Positions 54,963 to 63,800 of a DNA stretch of 64,000 bases are shown here, in pieces. The notes beneath the pieces are model-generated. The model saw nothing but the letters and a program-made list of their open reading frames with translations, ran no database searches and had not been told where the DNA came from. The stretch spans positions 62,001-126,000 of the forward strand of contig CABZKL010000001.1 in assembly GCA_902526405.1 (NCBI GenBank). Direction: 5' to 3'. This stretch comes from an uncultured Pelagibacteraceae bacterium. GTDB taxonomy: Bacteria; Pseudomonadota; Alphaproteobacteria; Pelagibacterales; Pelagibacteraceae. The translations under genes and the position numbers were made by a program. Within the stretch, counting starts at the first letter, position 1, and every line of letters begins with the position of its first letter.

Positions 54963-55638
54963 TAGCGGAAATTTTTTTTGCTTTTTTAAATAGCTTAATC
55001 ATCATTTTTTCTGAAATTACTTTAGTGTTTACATTTCTTGGACTTGGATGATAACTCGAAATTAAATTTATGTTATTTGGTAATTGATAGATTTTACCAT
55101 GAGCAAATTTTAATTTTTTTGAAAAATTATAATTTTTTTTGTAAAATTTAACACAATTATCAAAAGCTACCTTACCAAGTGCTACTATTGTTTTTAAACT
55201 TCTTAAATTTGATAGCTCAGAGCTAAAGTATTTTGAACAATTATTTAATTCTTCTTTATTTGGCTTATCTCCAGGTGGAACACACTTAAGAATATTAGTG
55301 ATATAGGTAGATTTTAATTTTAGACCATCTTTTAAATTTAGAGAATGTGGTTGATTAGATATATTTGTTTTATGTAAACATTTAAATAAAAAATCACTAG
55401 ATTTATCACCTGTAAACGGTCTACCTGTTCTTGTCCCTCCATGTGCTGCAGGTGCCAAGCCTAAAATAAGAAGTTTTGAACTTGATTTGCCAAACCCTGT
55501 AACGGGTTTACCCCAATAAGTATCATTAATATTTTGTTTTCTTTTTTCAGTAGAAATTTTTTTAATAAAATTGATTAATCTTGGACATTCATTGCAATTT
55601 ATAATTGTTTTATTTAACTTTTTAAATTTAATATTCAT
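54952..55638 (-). CDS. Uracil-DNA glycosylase family 5 (UDGb)
   Basis: 228 aa. Iron-sulfur cysteines are in NCNECPRL near the start and in NILKCVPP and NCSKYF further on. The active-site motif GLAPAAHGGTRTGRPFTGD is the family 5 form, where an Ala/Gly-rich motif A replaces the GxDPY of family 1. The late motif SSYHPSPRN is the second catalytic loop. It removes uracil and other deaminated bases from DNA. It overlaps ybgC. Confidence 0.88.
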   Translation of the reverse strand: MNIKFKKLNKTIINCNECPRLINFIKKISTEKRKQNINDTYWGKPVTGFGKSSSKLLILGLAPAAHGGTRTGRPFTGDKSSDFLFKCLHKTNISNQPHSLNLKDGLKLKSTYITNILKCVPPGDKPNKEELNNCSKYFSSELSNLRSLKTIVALGKVAFDNCVKFYKKNYNFSKKLKFAHGKIYQLPNNINLISSYHPSPRNVNTKVISEKMMIKLFKKAKKISAIKS

Positions 55639-55640
55639 TA

Positions 55641-56198
55641 ATGAAATTTTTAAAATTTATTTTAATATTATTTATATCTTTAACCACACTTGTTAAAGCA
55701 GATTCAAAAAAAAATATAATTGAAAATTTAAAAGAGGGTGGAAAATTAATCTTTATAAGGCATGCCTATGCACCAGGTGGGGGAGATCCTGAAAATTTTG
55801 ATATTTATGATTGCTCAACTCAAAGAAATCTCAGCGAAAGTGGTAGAATACAGTCGAGAAAAATTGGTAATTTTTTTAAAGAAAATAAGATTAAAATAGA
55901 AAATGTGTATTCTAGTGAATGGTGTAGGTGCAAAGAAACTGCCTCTTTAGCTTTTGAAAATTTTAATACAAAAAGTTTTTTGAACTCTTTTTTTAGTTCA
56001 AAATTTGCACAAAATAAAAATTCACAAATGAAAGATTTCCAAAAATTTTTATTAGATTGGGACGAAAAAACTAATTTAATTTTTGTAACTCATTATGTCG
56101 TAATTTCTGAGATCTTAGATTACCCATCTTCCTCAGGAGAAATAGTAATTTCAAATAAAAATTTTAAAATCATTGATACTTTAGAAATAGAGTATTAA
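55641..56198 (+). CDS. Exported histidine phosphatase-family protein
   Basis: 185 aa with a signal peptide (MKFLKFILILFISLTTLVKA). RHG-type phosphohistidine motif FIRHAYAPGGGDP, the SEWCRCKETA segment and the THYVVISEIL second His segment match the phosphoglycerate mutase-like superfamily (SixA/Ais-like). The signal peptide suggests a periplasmic phosphatase. Its start is 2 nt from the divergent UDG start. Confidence 0.85.
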   Translation: MKFLKFILILFISLTTLVKADSKKNIIENLKEGGKLIFIRHAYAPGGGDPENFDIYDCSTQRNLSESGRIQSRKIGNFFKENKIKIENVYSSEWCRCKETASLAFENFNTKSFLNSFFSSKFAQNKNSQMKDFQKFLLDWDEKTNLIFVTHYVVISEILDYPSSSGEIVISNKNFKIIDTLEIEY

Positions 56199-56207
56199 AT
56201 TAAATTT

Positions 56208-56345
56208 ATGTCCTCTAAAAGAGCAATGCGACAAGCGCAAAAGCAAGCATTTGCTAAACATCGGTCTAATATCACTAATAATAGATTTAACTTAAAGAAA
56301 AAAAATATAATAAATAAAAAAAATAAAGATAAATTAAAAGATTAA
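56208..56345 (+). CDS. Small basic protein, 45 aa
   Basis: Starts 9 nt after the phosphatase stop. The product is rich in Lys, Asn, Arg and Gln (MSSKRAMRQAQKQAFAKHRSN at the start). Not recognised. The N-terminal half has a mixed composition suggesting a real helix, whereas the C-terminal half is nearly all Asn/Lys/Ile and could be A-rich noise. Ends overlapping the reverse gene by 4 nt. Confidence 0.42.
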   Translation: MSSKRAMRQAQKQAFAKHRSNITNNRFNLKKKNIINKKNKDKLKD

Positions 56346-56773
56346 CTTTGTTGATCAAATTTCTCAATTTTTTCACAAGTTGATATTTTTGTAATACCCT
56401 CAATATCATTTAAAACTGACTTCATAAATATTTCTGGTTTTTCTTTATAAAATAATATTTGCGTGTAGAACTGAGGATAGCCATGCTTTAGGGTAAAAAT
56501 TTTGCCATTTTCTTCGTAAATATTTCTTACATAAGTGTTTGATTTTTTAACACTAAGGTCAGTTATTCTATATTTCTGATAGGTTTTTTCATTGTAAACA
56601 TAATTTCTAGTCATAAGCAATTCGTTAAGATTTAAGATGTATTCATTTTTTAAAAATACATCTTCTTTATGATCACACTTACTCAATACAATTATTTCTG
56701 AATAACAATTAGTGAAACTAAACATTAAAGTAGAAAGTACTAAAAAAAATGTTTTTAAATTACGCTTTTTCAT
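56342..56773 (-). CDS. Exported hypothetical protein, 143 aa
   Basis: The ATG at 56773 gives a signal peptide (KTFFLVLSTLMFSFTNCYS), so it is probably periplasmic or lipid-anchored; a Cys near the cleavage site raises the lipoprotein option, but the lipobox is not typical. Two further Cys (SKCDHKED and STCEKIEKF) could pair. No family recognised. Its start lies within the 57-aa membrane gene upstream. Confidence 0.65.
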   Translation of the reverse strand: MKKRNLKTFFLVLSTLMFSFTNCYSEIIVLSKCDHKEDVFLKNEYILNLNELLMTRNYVYNEKTYQKYRITDLSVKKSNTYVRNIYEENGKIFTLKHGYPQFYTQILFYKEKPEIFMKSVLNDIEGITKISTCEKIEKFDQQS

Positions 56774-56933
56774 TTTTATCAGCAAAAAATAATGCGATTA
56801 AAAATATGATTGTCCAAATAAAAACACCAATAGTTTTAATGAAAGAAGTTTCTGCAGCCCAGACTTCAAGAAAAAGAGCACCAATTATTATTCCTATAGC
56901 ATAAATAATGCTAATTAATTTTACTTTACTCAT
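56760..56933 (-). CDS. Small 57-aa membrane protein
   Basis: ATG at 56933, TAA at 56760; the end overlaps the start of the next gene by 14 nt, so translation is coupled. Two helices (about 5-24 and 33-50) around a short VWAAETSFIKT loop, and a charged C-terminus (ADKNEKA). The clean two-TM design and coupling support a real gene. No family recognised. Confidence 0.6.
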   Translation of the reverse strand: MSKVKLISIIYAIGIIIGALFLEVWAAETSFIKTIGVFIWTIIFLIALFFADKNEKA

Positions 56934-56941
56934 ACAGATCT

Positions 56942-57193
56942 TTATTCTTTAATTTGATTTTTTTTGAATAAAGACATTCCATTATTTATCTTGTATTCAT
57001 AAGACTCATTGAAGCTGTCAAGCTGCCAGCCAGATAATCTTTTTTTTATTGACACTAGATTGTTTTTTTTCCAATCATCAGATGTATCATCTTTCTTCCA
57101 TATTTGCTTTTCTTCATTGCTTCTTCCACATCCATAACAATACCCTGTAGAAGGATCTGTTTTGCAAATGCTTATGCAGGGTGAAATAATCAT
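56942..57193 (-). CDS. DUF1289 protein, 83 aa
   Basis: Four cysteines C6, C10, C19 and C22 in SPCISICKTDPSTGYCYGCG match the DUF1289 metal or Fe-S motif, followed by the family EEKQIWKKDDT. The C-terminal half is polar. Function unknown; the family is small, soluble and widespread in Proteobacteria. It is the first gene of the reverse string 57.2-56.3 kb. Confidence 0.88.
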   Translation of the reverse strand: MIISPCISICKTDPSTGYCYGCGRSNEEKQIWKKDDTSDDWKKNNLVSIKKRLSGWQLDSFNESYEYKINNGMSLFKKNQIKE

Positions 57194-57250
57194 TTTTTAA
57201 AAGTAATATAAAATTAGTCAGATAAATAGATAATTTTTGAGGATTTGTCA

Positions 57251-57279
57251 TTGGACAAATAGTTTCAATAATATATAAA
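57251..57279 (+). promoter_or_regulatory. Sigma70-type promoter of tRNA-Leu
   Basis: TTGGAC (57251-57256), a 17-nt spacer and TATAAA (57274-57279). The tRNA begins 15 nt after the -10 box. It may also drive tig, 11 nt after the tRNA. Confidence 0.7.
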
Positions 57280-57293
57280 ACCTCATAATTTGT

Positions 57294-57378
57294 GGGGCGA
57301 TGGCGGAATTGGTAGACGCGTTGGTCTTAGGAACCAATATGGCAACATGTGAAGGTTCGAGTCCTTTTCGCCCTACCA
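57294..57378 (+). tRNA. tRNA-Leu (UAG anticodon)
   Basis: 85 nt with a long variable arm. Acceptor GGGGCGA pairs with TCGCCCT (one G-U), and 3'-ACCA is encoded. The anticodon stem TTGGT/ACCAA holds the loop CTTAGGA, anticodon TAG, reading CUN leucine codons. The T arm has GGTTCGAGTCC. tig begins 11 nt after it. Confidence 0.96.
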
Positions 57379-57388
57379 TTAAGATATT

Positions 57389-58819
57389 ATGAAAGTCACA
57401 GTAGAAAATAAAAAAGGTTTAAATAAGGATCTCAAAATTTTAATCGATAAAGAGACTATGAACTCTTATATGGACGAGAAGTATGAAGAGATTAAAGGAA
57501 CTGTAAATCTTAAAGGTTTTCGACCAGGAAAAGTTCCAAAAGAAGTTTTAAAAAGACAATTTGGTAAGGCTGTATTTGGAGAAGTTTTAGATAAAGTTTT
57601 AAAAGATACTTCAACAAAAGCTTTGAAGGAAAATAAAATAAAACCAGCTGGTCAACCTAAATTAGATCTAAAAACCTATGGAGAAGATAAGGAGCTAGAA
57701 TATGTATTATCAGTTACAGAATTACCGAAAGTTAATATTAAATCATTGGAAAATATAAAATTTGATCAATACATTGTTAAGATAGATGATAGCGAAACTG
57801 ATAAAAGAATTAAAGAAATTGCAAAAAACCAACCAAATTTTAAAGACACAAAACCTGAAACAAAAGCTAAAGAGGGTGATCTGGTCGCTTTAGATTACAA
57901 AGCAACAGTAGATGGCAAAGAATTTAAGGGTAATGAGGGAAAAAATACTCAGTTAACTCTAGGAAAAGATTTATTTCTAAGAGGTTTCGATAAGCAGTTA
58001 ATTGGAGTAAAGAAAGATGATGAAAAAATAGTTGAAGCTATATTACCTGAAAATTTTCCTGAAAAAGATTTGGTAAATAAAAAAGCTAAATTTAATTGTA
58101 AAATTTTAAATATAAAACAATCAGAAGAAGTTAAAATTGACGACAATTTTGCAAAAAATTTAGGAGCTAAAGATTTAAAAGATCTTAAAATTTTAATTTC
58201 TAAACAAATTAATGATGAATATAAAAACTCTCTTGATCAAATATCAAAAAATCAGATTTTAAAAGAAATTGAAAAGATCAAAGTTGATGAAGTTCCTGAA
58301 AATTTAATAGACGAAGAAGTAAAAATTCTCTCACAAGGAATGCCAGAAGATGAGGCAAAAAAAAATAAGAAAACTTTTGAAGAAAAAGCTAAAACCCGAA
58401 TTAAGACTGGATTAATCCTAAATGAATTTGGAGAAAAAAATCAAATAAAAGTAAGTGAGGTAGAAATTCAGAATGAGGTCCAAAAACAACTAAGGATGAT
58501 GCCAGGACAAGAAAAAATGGTAATGGATTTTTATCAAAAAAATCCGTCTGCTGTTGCTAGCTTAAGAGGAACAGTATACGAGGAAAAAATTTTAAATTTA
58601 ATTAAAGAAAAAGGTAAAGTAAATAAAAAGCAAATATCAAAATCTGAAGCTGAGAAAATTTTAAAAGAGGCACATGAGCATAGTCATGATCACGATCATG
58701 AAAAAAAAGATAGTAAGAAAAAGTCTGAGGTAAAAACTGCTAAAGAAAAAAAACCTTCAACAAAAACAGCAAAATCAAAGCCAGCTACTAAAAAATTAAA
58801 AAAAGTTAGCAAAAAGTAA
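57389..58819 (+). CDS. tig: Trigger factor
   Basis: 476 aa ribosome-associated chaperone with peptidyl-prolyl isomerase domain. The ribosome-binding tail has [17 protein letters not shown] near residue 45, and the FKBP-type domain covers about 155-240 ([15 protein letters not shown]). The C-terminal tail (about 430-476) adds [10 protein letters not shown] and a Lys/Ser/Thr-rich end absent from the E. coli form. Followed by clpP, clpX and lon, the classic order. Confidence 0.95.
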   Translation: MKVTVENKKGLNKDLKILIDKETMNSYMDEKYEEIKGTVNLKGFRPGKVPKEVLKRQFGKAVFGEVLDKVLKDTSTKALKENKIKPAGQPKLDLKTYGEDKELEYVLSVTELPKVNIKSLENIKFDQYIVKIDDSETDKRIKEIAKNQPNFKDTKPETKAKEGDLVALDYKATVDGKEFKGNEGKNTQLTLGKDLFLRGFDKQLIGVKKDDEKIVEAILPENFPEKDLVNKKAKFNCKILNIKQSEEVKIDDNFAKNLGAKDLKDLKILISKQINDEYKNSLDQISKNQILKEIEKIKVDEVPENLIDEEVKILSQGMPEDEAKKNKKTFEEKAKTRIKTGLILNEFGEKNQIKVSEVEIQNEVQKQLRMMPGQEKMVMDFYQKNPSAVASLRGTVYEEKILNLIKEKGKVNKKQISKSEAEKILKEAHEHSHDHDHEKKDSKKKSEVKTAKEKKPSTKTAKSKPATKKLKKVSKK

Positions 58820-58851
58820 TCTCAAGTTGTATAAGTGAGATCGAATCAATT

Positions 58852-59463
58852 ATGACAATAAAATTATCTGAACACATGAGTAACCTAGTTCCTATGGTTG
58901 TTGAACAATCAAGTAAGGGTGAAAGGGCATACGATATTTATTCAAGACTTTTAAAAGAAAGAATAATTTTTTTAACAGGTCAGATTAACGATAATGTTGC
59001 CTCTCTAGTTACCGCTCAATTATTATTTTTAGAGGCAGAAGATCCTAAAAAAGAAATTTATTTATATATCAATAGTCCTGGTGGACTAGTAACAGCTGGG
59101 CTTGGTATTTATGATACCATGCAATATGTAAAACCTGACATATCAACATTATGTATAGGACAAGCTGCATCTATGGGATCATTTTTATTAGCAGCTGGAA
59201 CCACAGGAAAAAGATTTTCATTACCTAACTCAAGAATAATGGTTCACCAACCCTCAGCTGGTTTCCAAGGTCAAGCTACTGATATCGAGATACATGCGAA
59301 CGAAGTGTTGTCATTAAAAAAAAGATTAAATGAAATTTACTCAAAACATACAGGCAAGAGCGTAAATGAAGTGAAATCTGCTCTTGAAAGAGACAATTTT
59401 ATGACAGCAGATGTAGCAAAGTCATTTGGTCTTATTGATGAAGTTGTAGAAAAAAGATCCTAA
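58852..59463 (+). CDS. clpP: ATP-dependent Clp protease proteolytic subunit
   Basis: 203 aa. The catalytic triad is Ser107 (GQAASMGS), His132 (VHQPSAG) and Asp181 (ERDNF), with the same spacing as E. coli Ser97/His122/Asp171 (mature numbering). It forms the 14-mer chamber that works with ClpX. Typical position between tig and clpX. Confidence 0.97.
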   Translation: MTIKLSEHMSNLVPMVVEQSSKGERAYDIYSRLLKERIIFLTGQINDNVASLVTAQLLFLEAEDPKKEIYLYINSPGGLVTAGLGIYDTMQYVKPDISTLCIGQAASMGSFLLAAGTTGKRFSLPNSRIMVHQPSAGFQGQATDIEIHANEVLSLKKRLNEIYSKHTGKSVNEVKSALERDNFMTADVAKSFGLIDEVVEKRS

Positions 59464-59551
59464 TACGCTATATATAGAACTTAAATAATCCAAACTTGAT
59501 TATTGGGAGACATCTATAATAAAGTATTCTAATTGATTCGTTTAAAAAATT

Positions 59552-60820
59552 ATGACAACAAATAATAAAAACATTCTTTATTGTTCTTTTTGCGGAAAAA
59601 GTCAGCATGAAGTTAGAAAATTAATTGCTGGACCAACTGTTTTCATTTGTGATGAGTGCGTTGAGCTATGCATGGATATTATTAAAGAAGAAAGCAAAGA
59701 TACTTTTGTTAAACATCAAGACGGTCTTCCTTCACCTAAAGAAATTTGTACAGTTTTAGACGATTATGTAATTGGACAAGCTCACGCTAAAAAAGTTTTA
59801 TCAGTAGCAGTTCATAATCATTATAAAAGATTAAATTACGAGAGTAAGACAAGTAAAAATGTTGAGCTTTCTAAGTCAAATATACTTTTAGTAGGCCCTA
59901 CAGGTTGTGGTAAAACTTTATTAGCACAAACACTTGCAAGAATTTTAGATGTTCCATTTACTATGGCAGATGCAACTACATTGACTGAAGCCGGTTATGT
60001 TGGTGAGGATGTTGAAAATATTATTTTAAAATTATTACAAGCTTCTGATTATAATGTAGAAAAAGCTCAAAGAGGAATAGTTTATATTGACGAAGTTGAC
60101 AAAATAAGTAGAAAATCTGAAAATCCATCAATCACTAGAGATGTCTCAGGTGAAGGTGTTCAACAAGCTTTGCTTAAAATTATGGAAGGGACTGTTGCTA
60201 GTGTGCCTCCACAAGGTGGAAGAAAACATCCACAACAAGAATTTTTGCAAGTCGATACAACAAATATATTGTTTATTTGTGGTGGTGCTTTTGCTGGATT
60301 AGATAAAATAATTTCTCAGAGGGACAAAGGAACTTCAATTGGATTTGGTGCTGATGTAAAAAATACCCAAGATAAGAAAACTGGTGAATGGATGAAAGGA
60401 CTTGAGCCTGAGGATTTATTAAAATTTGGATTAATTCCAGAATTTATAGGCAGACTACCAATGATTGCTACCCTTGAAGATCTGGACGAAAAATCCTTAA
60501 TAAAAATATTGCAGGAGCCAAAAAACTCTTTAACTAAACAATATCAAGAATTATTTAAATTAGATGGAGCTAAATTGCTATTTAGAGAAAATGCTCTCAA
60601 AGAGATAGCTCAAAAAGCAATAAAGAAAAAAACTGGTGCAAGGGGATTAAGATCAATTTTAGAAAATATTTTGTTAAAAACAATGTATGACTTACCAAGT
60701 AAAGAAAATATTGTCGAAGTAATTGTTGATTCAAGCGCTGCAAAAGGTCAGTCTCAACCTATTTTGGTTCACTCAAAAGACGATAATAAATCTAATTCAA
60801 ATAAGACTACAGCGGCTTAA
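59552..60820 (+). CDS. clpX: ATP-dependent Clp protease ATP-binding subunit ClpX
   Basis: 422 aa. The N-terminal zinc domain has C11, C14, C33 and C36. Walker A GPTGCGKT lies at 115-122, Walker B is VYIDEVDKI, and the sensor region and IGF loop (SIGFGADV) contact ClpP. The C-terminal sensor 2 GARGLRS is present. It unfolds substrates for ClpP. Confidence 0.97.
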   Translation: MTTNNKNILYCSFCGKSQHEVRKLIAGPTVFICDECVELCMDIIKEESKDTFVKHQDGLPSPKEICTVLDDYVIGQAHAKKVLSVAVHNHYKRLNYESKTSKNVELSKSNILLVGPTGCGKTLLAQTLARILDVPFTMADATTLTEAGYVGEDVENIILKLLQASDYNVEKAQRGIVYIDEVDKISRKSENPSITRDVSGEGVQQALLKIMEGTVASVPPQGGRKHPQQEFLQVDTTNILFICGGAFAGLDKIISQRDKGTSIGFGADVKNTQDKKTGEWMKGLEPEDLLKFGLIPEFIGRLPMIATLEDLDEKSLIKILQEPKNSLTKQYQELFKLDGAKLLFRENALKEIAQKAIKKKTGARGLRSILENILLKTMYDLPSKENIVEVIVDSSAAKGQSQPILVHSKDDNKSNSNKTTAA

Positions 60821-60880
60821 TATCCCTAATAACTATTAAAAACCTGTTGCAAAATAAAATATAATATCCATATTACAGTT

Positions 60881-63259
60881 ATGGATGTTAAAATCTCACT
60901 ACCGCTTCTTCCTTTGAGAGACATCGTCGTCTTTCCAAGTATGGTTATTCCATTGTTTGTTGGAAGGGATAAATCCATATCTGCGTTAAATGAAGTTATG
61001 AAAAAGGATAAAAAAATTATCCTAGTCACTCAAAAAAATTCTGAAATTGACGATCCAAGTAAATCAGATGTCTTTATGTATGGATGTGAAGGTAATATTT
61101 TACAGTTATTAAAATTACCAGATGGTACGGTTAAGGTTTTAGTTGAAGGTATGAAAAGAGTTAAAATTTTAGATTTTAAAGATAATGAAAAATTTATTAT
61201 TTGCGATTATACATATTTCAATGATGTTTTATCTAAAGATGAGGATTTGTTTCCATTAGCATCTACAGCTTTAAAAAGACTAGAGAAGCTGACCTCAATA
61301 AATAAAAAAATATCTAATGAAACAATAAATACAATCAAGCAATTAAGAGACCCATCTCAAATTGCAGATAATATAGCATCACATATATCAGCCACAATTT
61401 CTGAAAAACAACAAATTTTTGAAACGAATGATGTTAAGAAAAGATTAAATGCCATAATCAAAATTATGGAAAATGAAACCAGTATAATTGGAGTTGAGAA
61501 AAGAATTAGAGGAAGAGTTAAAACTCAAATGGAAAAAACTCAGCGTGAGTATTATTTAAACGAACAATTGAAAGCTATTCAAAAAGAACTTGGTGAAATT
61601 GAAGATGGAAAAGATGAAACATCAAGCTTAAATAAAGCTATCACTAAAGCTAAAATGCCAAAAGATGTGGAAAAAAAATGTCTTCAGGAGTTAAAAAAAT
61701 TAAAAAACATGAGTCCTATGTCCGCTGAAGCTACAGTGGTAAGAAATTACTTAGATTGGATGACAGAACTTCCTTGGAATAAAAAAAGTGAAGTTGATAT
61801 CGATTTGACGAAGGCACAAAATACTCTAGATAAGGATCATTTTGGTTTAGAAAAAATTAAAGAAAGAATAGTAGAATTTCTTGCCGTTCAAAAAAGGATG
61901 GAAAAAATTAAAGGTCCAATTTTGTGTTTAGTTGGCCCACCAGGTGTAGGTAAAACTTCATTAGGAAAATCGATTGCCAAAGCTACTAATAGAGAATTCG
62001 TAAGAATGTCCGTTGGAGGTATGAGAGACGAGGCTGAAATTAGAGGTCATCGAAGAACTTATATTGGCTCACTCCCTGGCAAAATTATTCAGATGATGAA
62101 AAAAGCTGGAACTAAAAACCCTTTAATTTTGTTAGATGAGATTGATAAAATAGGAAATGATTACAGGGGAGATCCATCGTCTGCTTTATTGGAAGCTTTA
62201 GATCCAGAACAGAACACAACTTTTAATGATCATTATCTAGAGGTAGATTATGATCTGTCTGATGTAATGTTTGTTACAACTGCAAATACTCTAAATATAC
62301 TTCCCCCACTACTTGATAGAATGGAAGTGATCAGACTTGCCGGTTATACGGAGGATGAAAAAATTAGTATTGCTAATAAATATTTGTTACCAAAGCAAAT
62401 TAAAGACAATGGCGTTAAAGATAGAGAAATGAATTTAAGTGATGATATTATTAAAGAGGTAATTAGAGGTTATACTAAAGAGTCTGGAGTTAGAAACTTA
62501 GAGAGAGAAATTTCAAAAATAGCAAGAAAAGTAGTTAAGAAAATAGTCGCTGGAGAGGAAAAGGAAGTCAATGTTAATAACAAAAATCTATCTGATTTTC
62601 TTGGAGTTGCAAAATTTAATTTTGGAGAACTAGAAGCTGACAACAAAGTTGGTATTGTTGTTGGACTAGCATGGACAGAGTATGGTGGTGAGATACTTAA
62701 AATTGAAACAGTCACCATGCCTGGAAAAGGAAGAATGCAAATTACAGGTAAGCTTGGTGATGTAATGCAAGAGTCAGTTAAAGCTGCGAAATCTTTTGTG
62801 AGATCTAAATGTTTAGAATACGGAATTATTCCACCTGTATTTGAAAAGAAAGATTTTCATATTCATGTCCCTGAAGGTGCTACACCTAAAGATGGTCCAT
62901 CTGCTGGAGTGGGAATGGTTACATCTATTGTATCTTCTATTACAAATATTCCAGTTAGAAAAGACTTAGCTATGACAGGAGAAGTAACTTTGACTGGTCA
63001 GGTCTTACAAATTGGCGGATTAAAAGAAAAATTGTTAGCAGCACATAGAGCAGGAATTAAAGAAGTCTTAATTCCAAAAGAAAATGAAAAAGATCTTGTG
63101 GATATGCCAAAAAAAATAATGGATGATATAAAAATTACTCCTGTGGAACATGCAGATCAAGTAATTAAGATAGCATTAACAAAGGAATTAAAACCTACTG
63201 AATATGTTGAGGTTGATATATCAAAAAAAGATGACAAATCTCAAGCTAGTATTCAGTAA
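60881..63259 (+). CDS. lon: Lon protease
   Basis: 792 aa. The N-terminal LON domain spans about 1-200, Walker A GPPGVGKT lies at 352-359 and the Walker B region is LILLDEIDKIG. The protease domain has catalytic Ser in PKDGPSAG (about residue 680) and Lys in GGLKEKLLAAHRAG. It degrades misfolded and short-lived proteins. The gene ends the tig-clpP-clpX-lon set; the order is the common one. Confidence 0.97.
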   Translation: MDVKISLPLLPLRDIVVFPSMVIPLFVGRDKSISALNEVMKKDKKIILVTQKNSEIDDPSKSDVFMYGCEGNILQLLKLPDGTVKVLVEGMKRVKILDFKDNEKFIICDYTYFNDVLSKDEDLFPLASTALKRLEKLTSINKKISNETINTIKQLRDPSQIADNIASHISATISEKQQIFETNDVKKRLNAIIKIMENETSIIGVEKRIRGRVKTQMEKTQREYYLNEQLKAIQKELGEIEDGKDETSSLNKAITKAKMPKDVEKKCLQELKKLKNMSPMSAEATVVRNYLDWMTELPWNKKSEVDIDLTKAQNTLDKDHFGLEKIKERIVEFLAVQKRMEKIKGPILCLVGPPGVGKTSLGKSIAKATNREFVRMSVGGMRDEAEIRGHRRTYIGSLPGKIIQMMKKAGTKNPLILLDEIDKIGNDYRGDPSSALLEALDPEQNTTFNDHYLEVDYDLSDVMFVTTANTLNILPPLLDRMEVIRLAGYTEDEKISIANKYLLPKQIKDNGVKDREMNLSDDIIKEVIRGYTKESGVRNLEREISKIARKVVKKIVAGEEKEVNVNNKNLSDFLGVAKFNFGELEADNKVGIVVGLAWTEYGGEILKIETVTMPGKGRMQITGKLGDVMQESVKAAKSFVRSKCLEYGIIPPVFEKKDFHIHVPEGATPKDGPSAGVGMVTSIVSSITNIPVRKDLAMTGEVTLTGQVLQIGGLKEKLLAAHRAGIKEVLIPKENEKDLVDMPKKIMDDIKITPVEHADQVIKIALTKELKPTEYVEVDISKKDDKSQASIQ

Positions 63260-63397
63260 TAAACAAAATCTATAAAATAGAACTATTAGTAATTTTTTTT
63301 AGTAATTATATTTTTAGCAATTTATTTATTTAGACCTATTTCAAAACAGGAAAAAGATAGTTTTGAAAATAAGACAAATTGGAGGGGTGGATTTTAA
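63259..63397 (+). pseudogene. Broken small membrane protein gene (LFRPISK family) after lon
   Basis: Translating across a T8 tract (63293-63300) as if one T fewer gives NKIYKIELLVIFLVII followed by FLAIYLFRPISKQEKDSF and ENKTNWRGGF, one hydrophobic helix plus the LFRPI(S/T)K motif seen in the 40-aa gene at 44.3 kb. The frame begins at ATA overlapping the lon stop (TAATA, where TAATG would be coupled). As given, the T tract breaks the frame and no start codon exists, so it is read as a relic, or a sequencing error plus an unusual start. Nothing else is seen up to the tRNA promoter. Confidence 0.5.
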
Positions 63398-63429
63398 TTT
63401 TTACCCTATTTTAGAGCAATTATTAAATC

Positions 63430-63457
63430 TTGACGTTATTAATCTAAAAGATATAAA
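63430..63457 (+). promoter_or_regulatory. Sigma70-type promoter of the tRNA-Val/tRNA-Asp pair
   Basis: TTGACG (63430-63435), 16-nt spacer, TATAAA (63452-63457). tRNA-Val begins 20 nt after the -10 box, and tRNA-Asp follows after 12 nt on the same transcript. Confidence 0.65.
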
Positions 63458-63477
63458 TCACGTTACTTTTTGGTTAT

Positions 63478-63553
63478 GGGCGGTTAGCTCAGTTGGTAGA
63501 GCATCTCGTTTACACCGAGGGGGTCATAGGTTCGAGTCCTATACTGCCCACCA
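63478..63553 (+). tRNA. tRNA-Val (UAC anticodon)
   Basis: 76 nt. Acceptor GGGCGGT/ACTGCCC with one G-U, CCA encoded. Anticodon arm CTCG-TTTACAC-CGAG gives TAC, reading GUN valine codons. D loop AGCTCAGTTGGTAGAGC and T arm GGTTCGAGTCC are standard. Confidence 0.97.
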
Positions 63554-63565
63554 AGAATCAAAAGT

Positions 63566-63642
63566 GGGGGTGTAGCTCAGTTGGTTAGAGCGATCGCCTG
63601 TCACGCGATAGGTCGAGGGTTCGAGTCCCTTCACTCCCGCCA
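63566..63642 (+). tRNA. tRNA-Asp (GUC anticodon)
   Basis: 77 nt. Acceptor GGGGGTG/CACTCCC with one G-U, discriminator G73 and encoded CCA. The anticodon stem ATCGC/GCGAT holds loop CTGTCAC, anticodon GTC. G73 and GTC are aspartate identity elements. A short run of T follows the CCA, probably the terminator. Confidence 0.97.
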
Positions 63643-63800
63643 CTTTTTTAATAAATTACCTCTAATTATCTAATACATTGAAATCATTAGCTTTTTTAGC
63701 CTATCCAATATAACTCATTGAAATTGTTAATTTTTTTTTTCAAAAAAAATGTGACGTATGAGCGCTTCAAGAACAAAAAAAAAGTGTTATATAGATTTCA

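Noticed and set aside
63363-63575. A 70-codon open frame across the tRNA-Val gene
   Set aside because: It reads through the tRNA-Val gene into tRNA-Asp, has no family resemblance and no ribosome-binding site.
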